Of a DNA stretch of 6,819 bases, positions 6,794 through 6,819 are shown one piece after another (within the stretch, counting starts at the first letter, position 1; every line of letters starts with the position of its first letter). Under the pieces are notes generated by a model. The model was not told the DNA's origin. It did no database searches and saw only the letters and a program-made list of their open reading frames with translations. The position numbers and the translations under genes are program-made. The stretch is from Verrucomicrobiales bacterium (lineage in GTDB: Bacteria; Verrucomicrobiota; Verrucomicrobiia; Limisphaerales; UBA1100), in contig PBEJ01000003.1 of the NCBI GenBank assembly GCA_002719595.1, positions 21,706 to 28,524 on the forward strand, read 5' to 3'.

Positions 6794-6819
6794 ATTTAAA
6801 CGGGTTTAATAGAATATAT

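Noticed and set aside
6796..6809. TTAAAC-GG-GTTTAA inverted repeat after the DUF4340 gene, as a terminator.
   Set aside because: The full stem would leave a two-base loop, it is A/T-rich, and no T run follows; the window ends too soon to judge.

Overview
The window (about 45% G+C by eye) is gene-dense, with every credible gene on the + strand. The gene set is a tiny Lys/Arg-rich ribosomal-type protein, a secreted TPR protein, a GldA-type ATPase, a fused GldF-GldG membrane protein and a DUF4340 protein. This suggests a Verrucomicrobiota bacterium, perhaps of the Opitutae/Puniceicoccales type. The placement is an inference from gene content and protein style; there is no rRNA or marker gene here to prove it.

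Layout. Positions 1-84 are an A/T-rich leader with no supportable gene. At 85-180 is a 31-residue protein of the AURKAIP1/COX24 type (relatives: mycobacterial bS22, mitochondrial mS38), easily missed by automatic gene finding. At 254-1957 is a TPR-repeat protein with a lipoprotein-like signal peptide. The 99-base gap 1958-2056 holds a plausible sigma-70-type promoter. From 2057 to 6793 three genes run almost without gaps: a GldA-like ABC ATPase (2057-2794), a 927-residue fusion of an ABC-2 permease (GldF-like) with a GldG-like extracytoplasmic domain (2796-5579), and a membrane-anchored DUF4340 protein (5585-6793). The last 26 bases hold only a weak palindrome.

How they work together. The last three genes look like one operon for an envelope ABC complex. 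The ATPase would drive the six-helix permease half of the fusion. The large GldG part and the DUF4340 protein, both predicted outside the cytoplasmic membrane, would be the auxiliary subunits. GldA/F/G were named for gliding motility in Flavobacterium, but the family is widespread in non-gliding bacteria and its substrate is not generally known. The upstream TPR protein could be an envelope partner, but the only link is adjacency, and a probable promoter lies between them. No mobile element, CRISPR array, tRNA or rRNA is visible. The most notable points are the unlisted micro-ORF, the permease-auxiliary fusion and the corrected starts of two genes. None amounts to a clearly new system.
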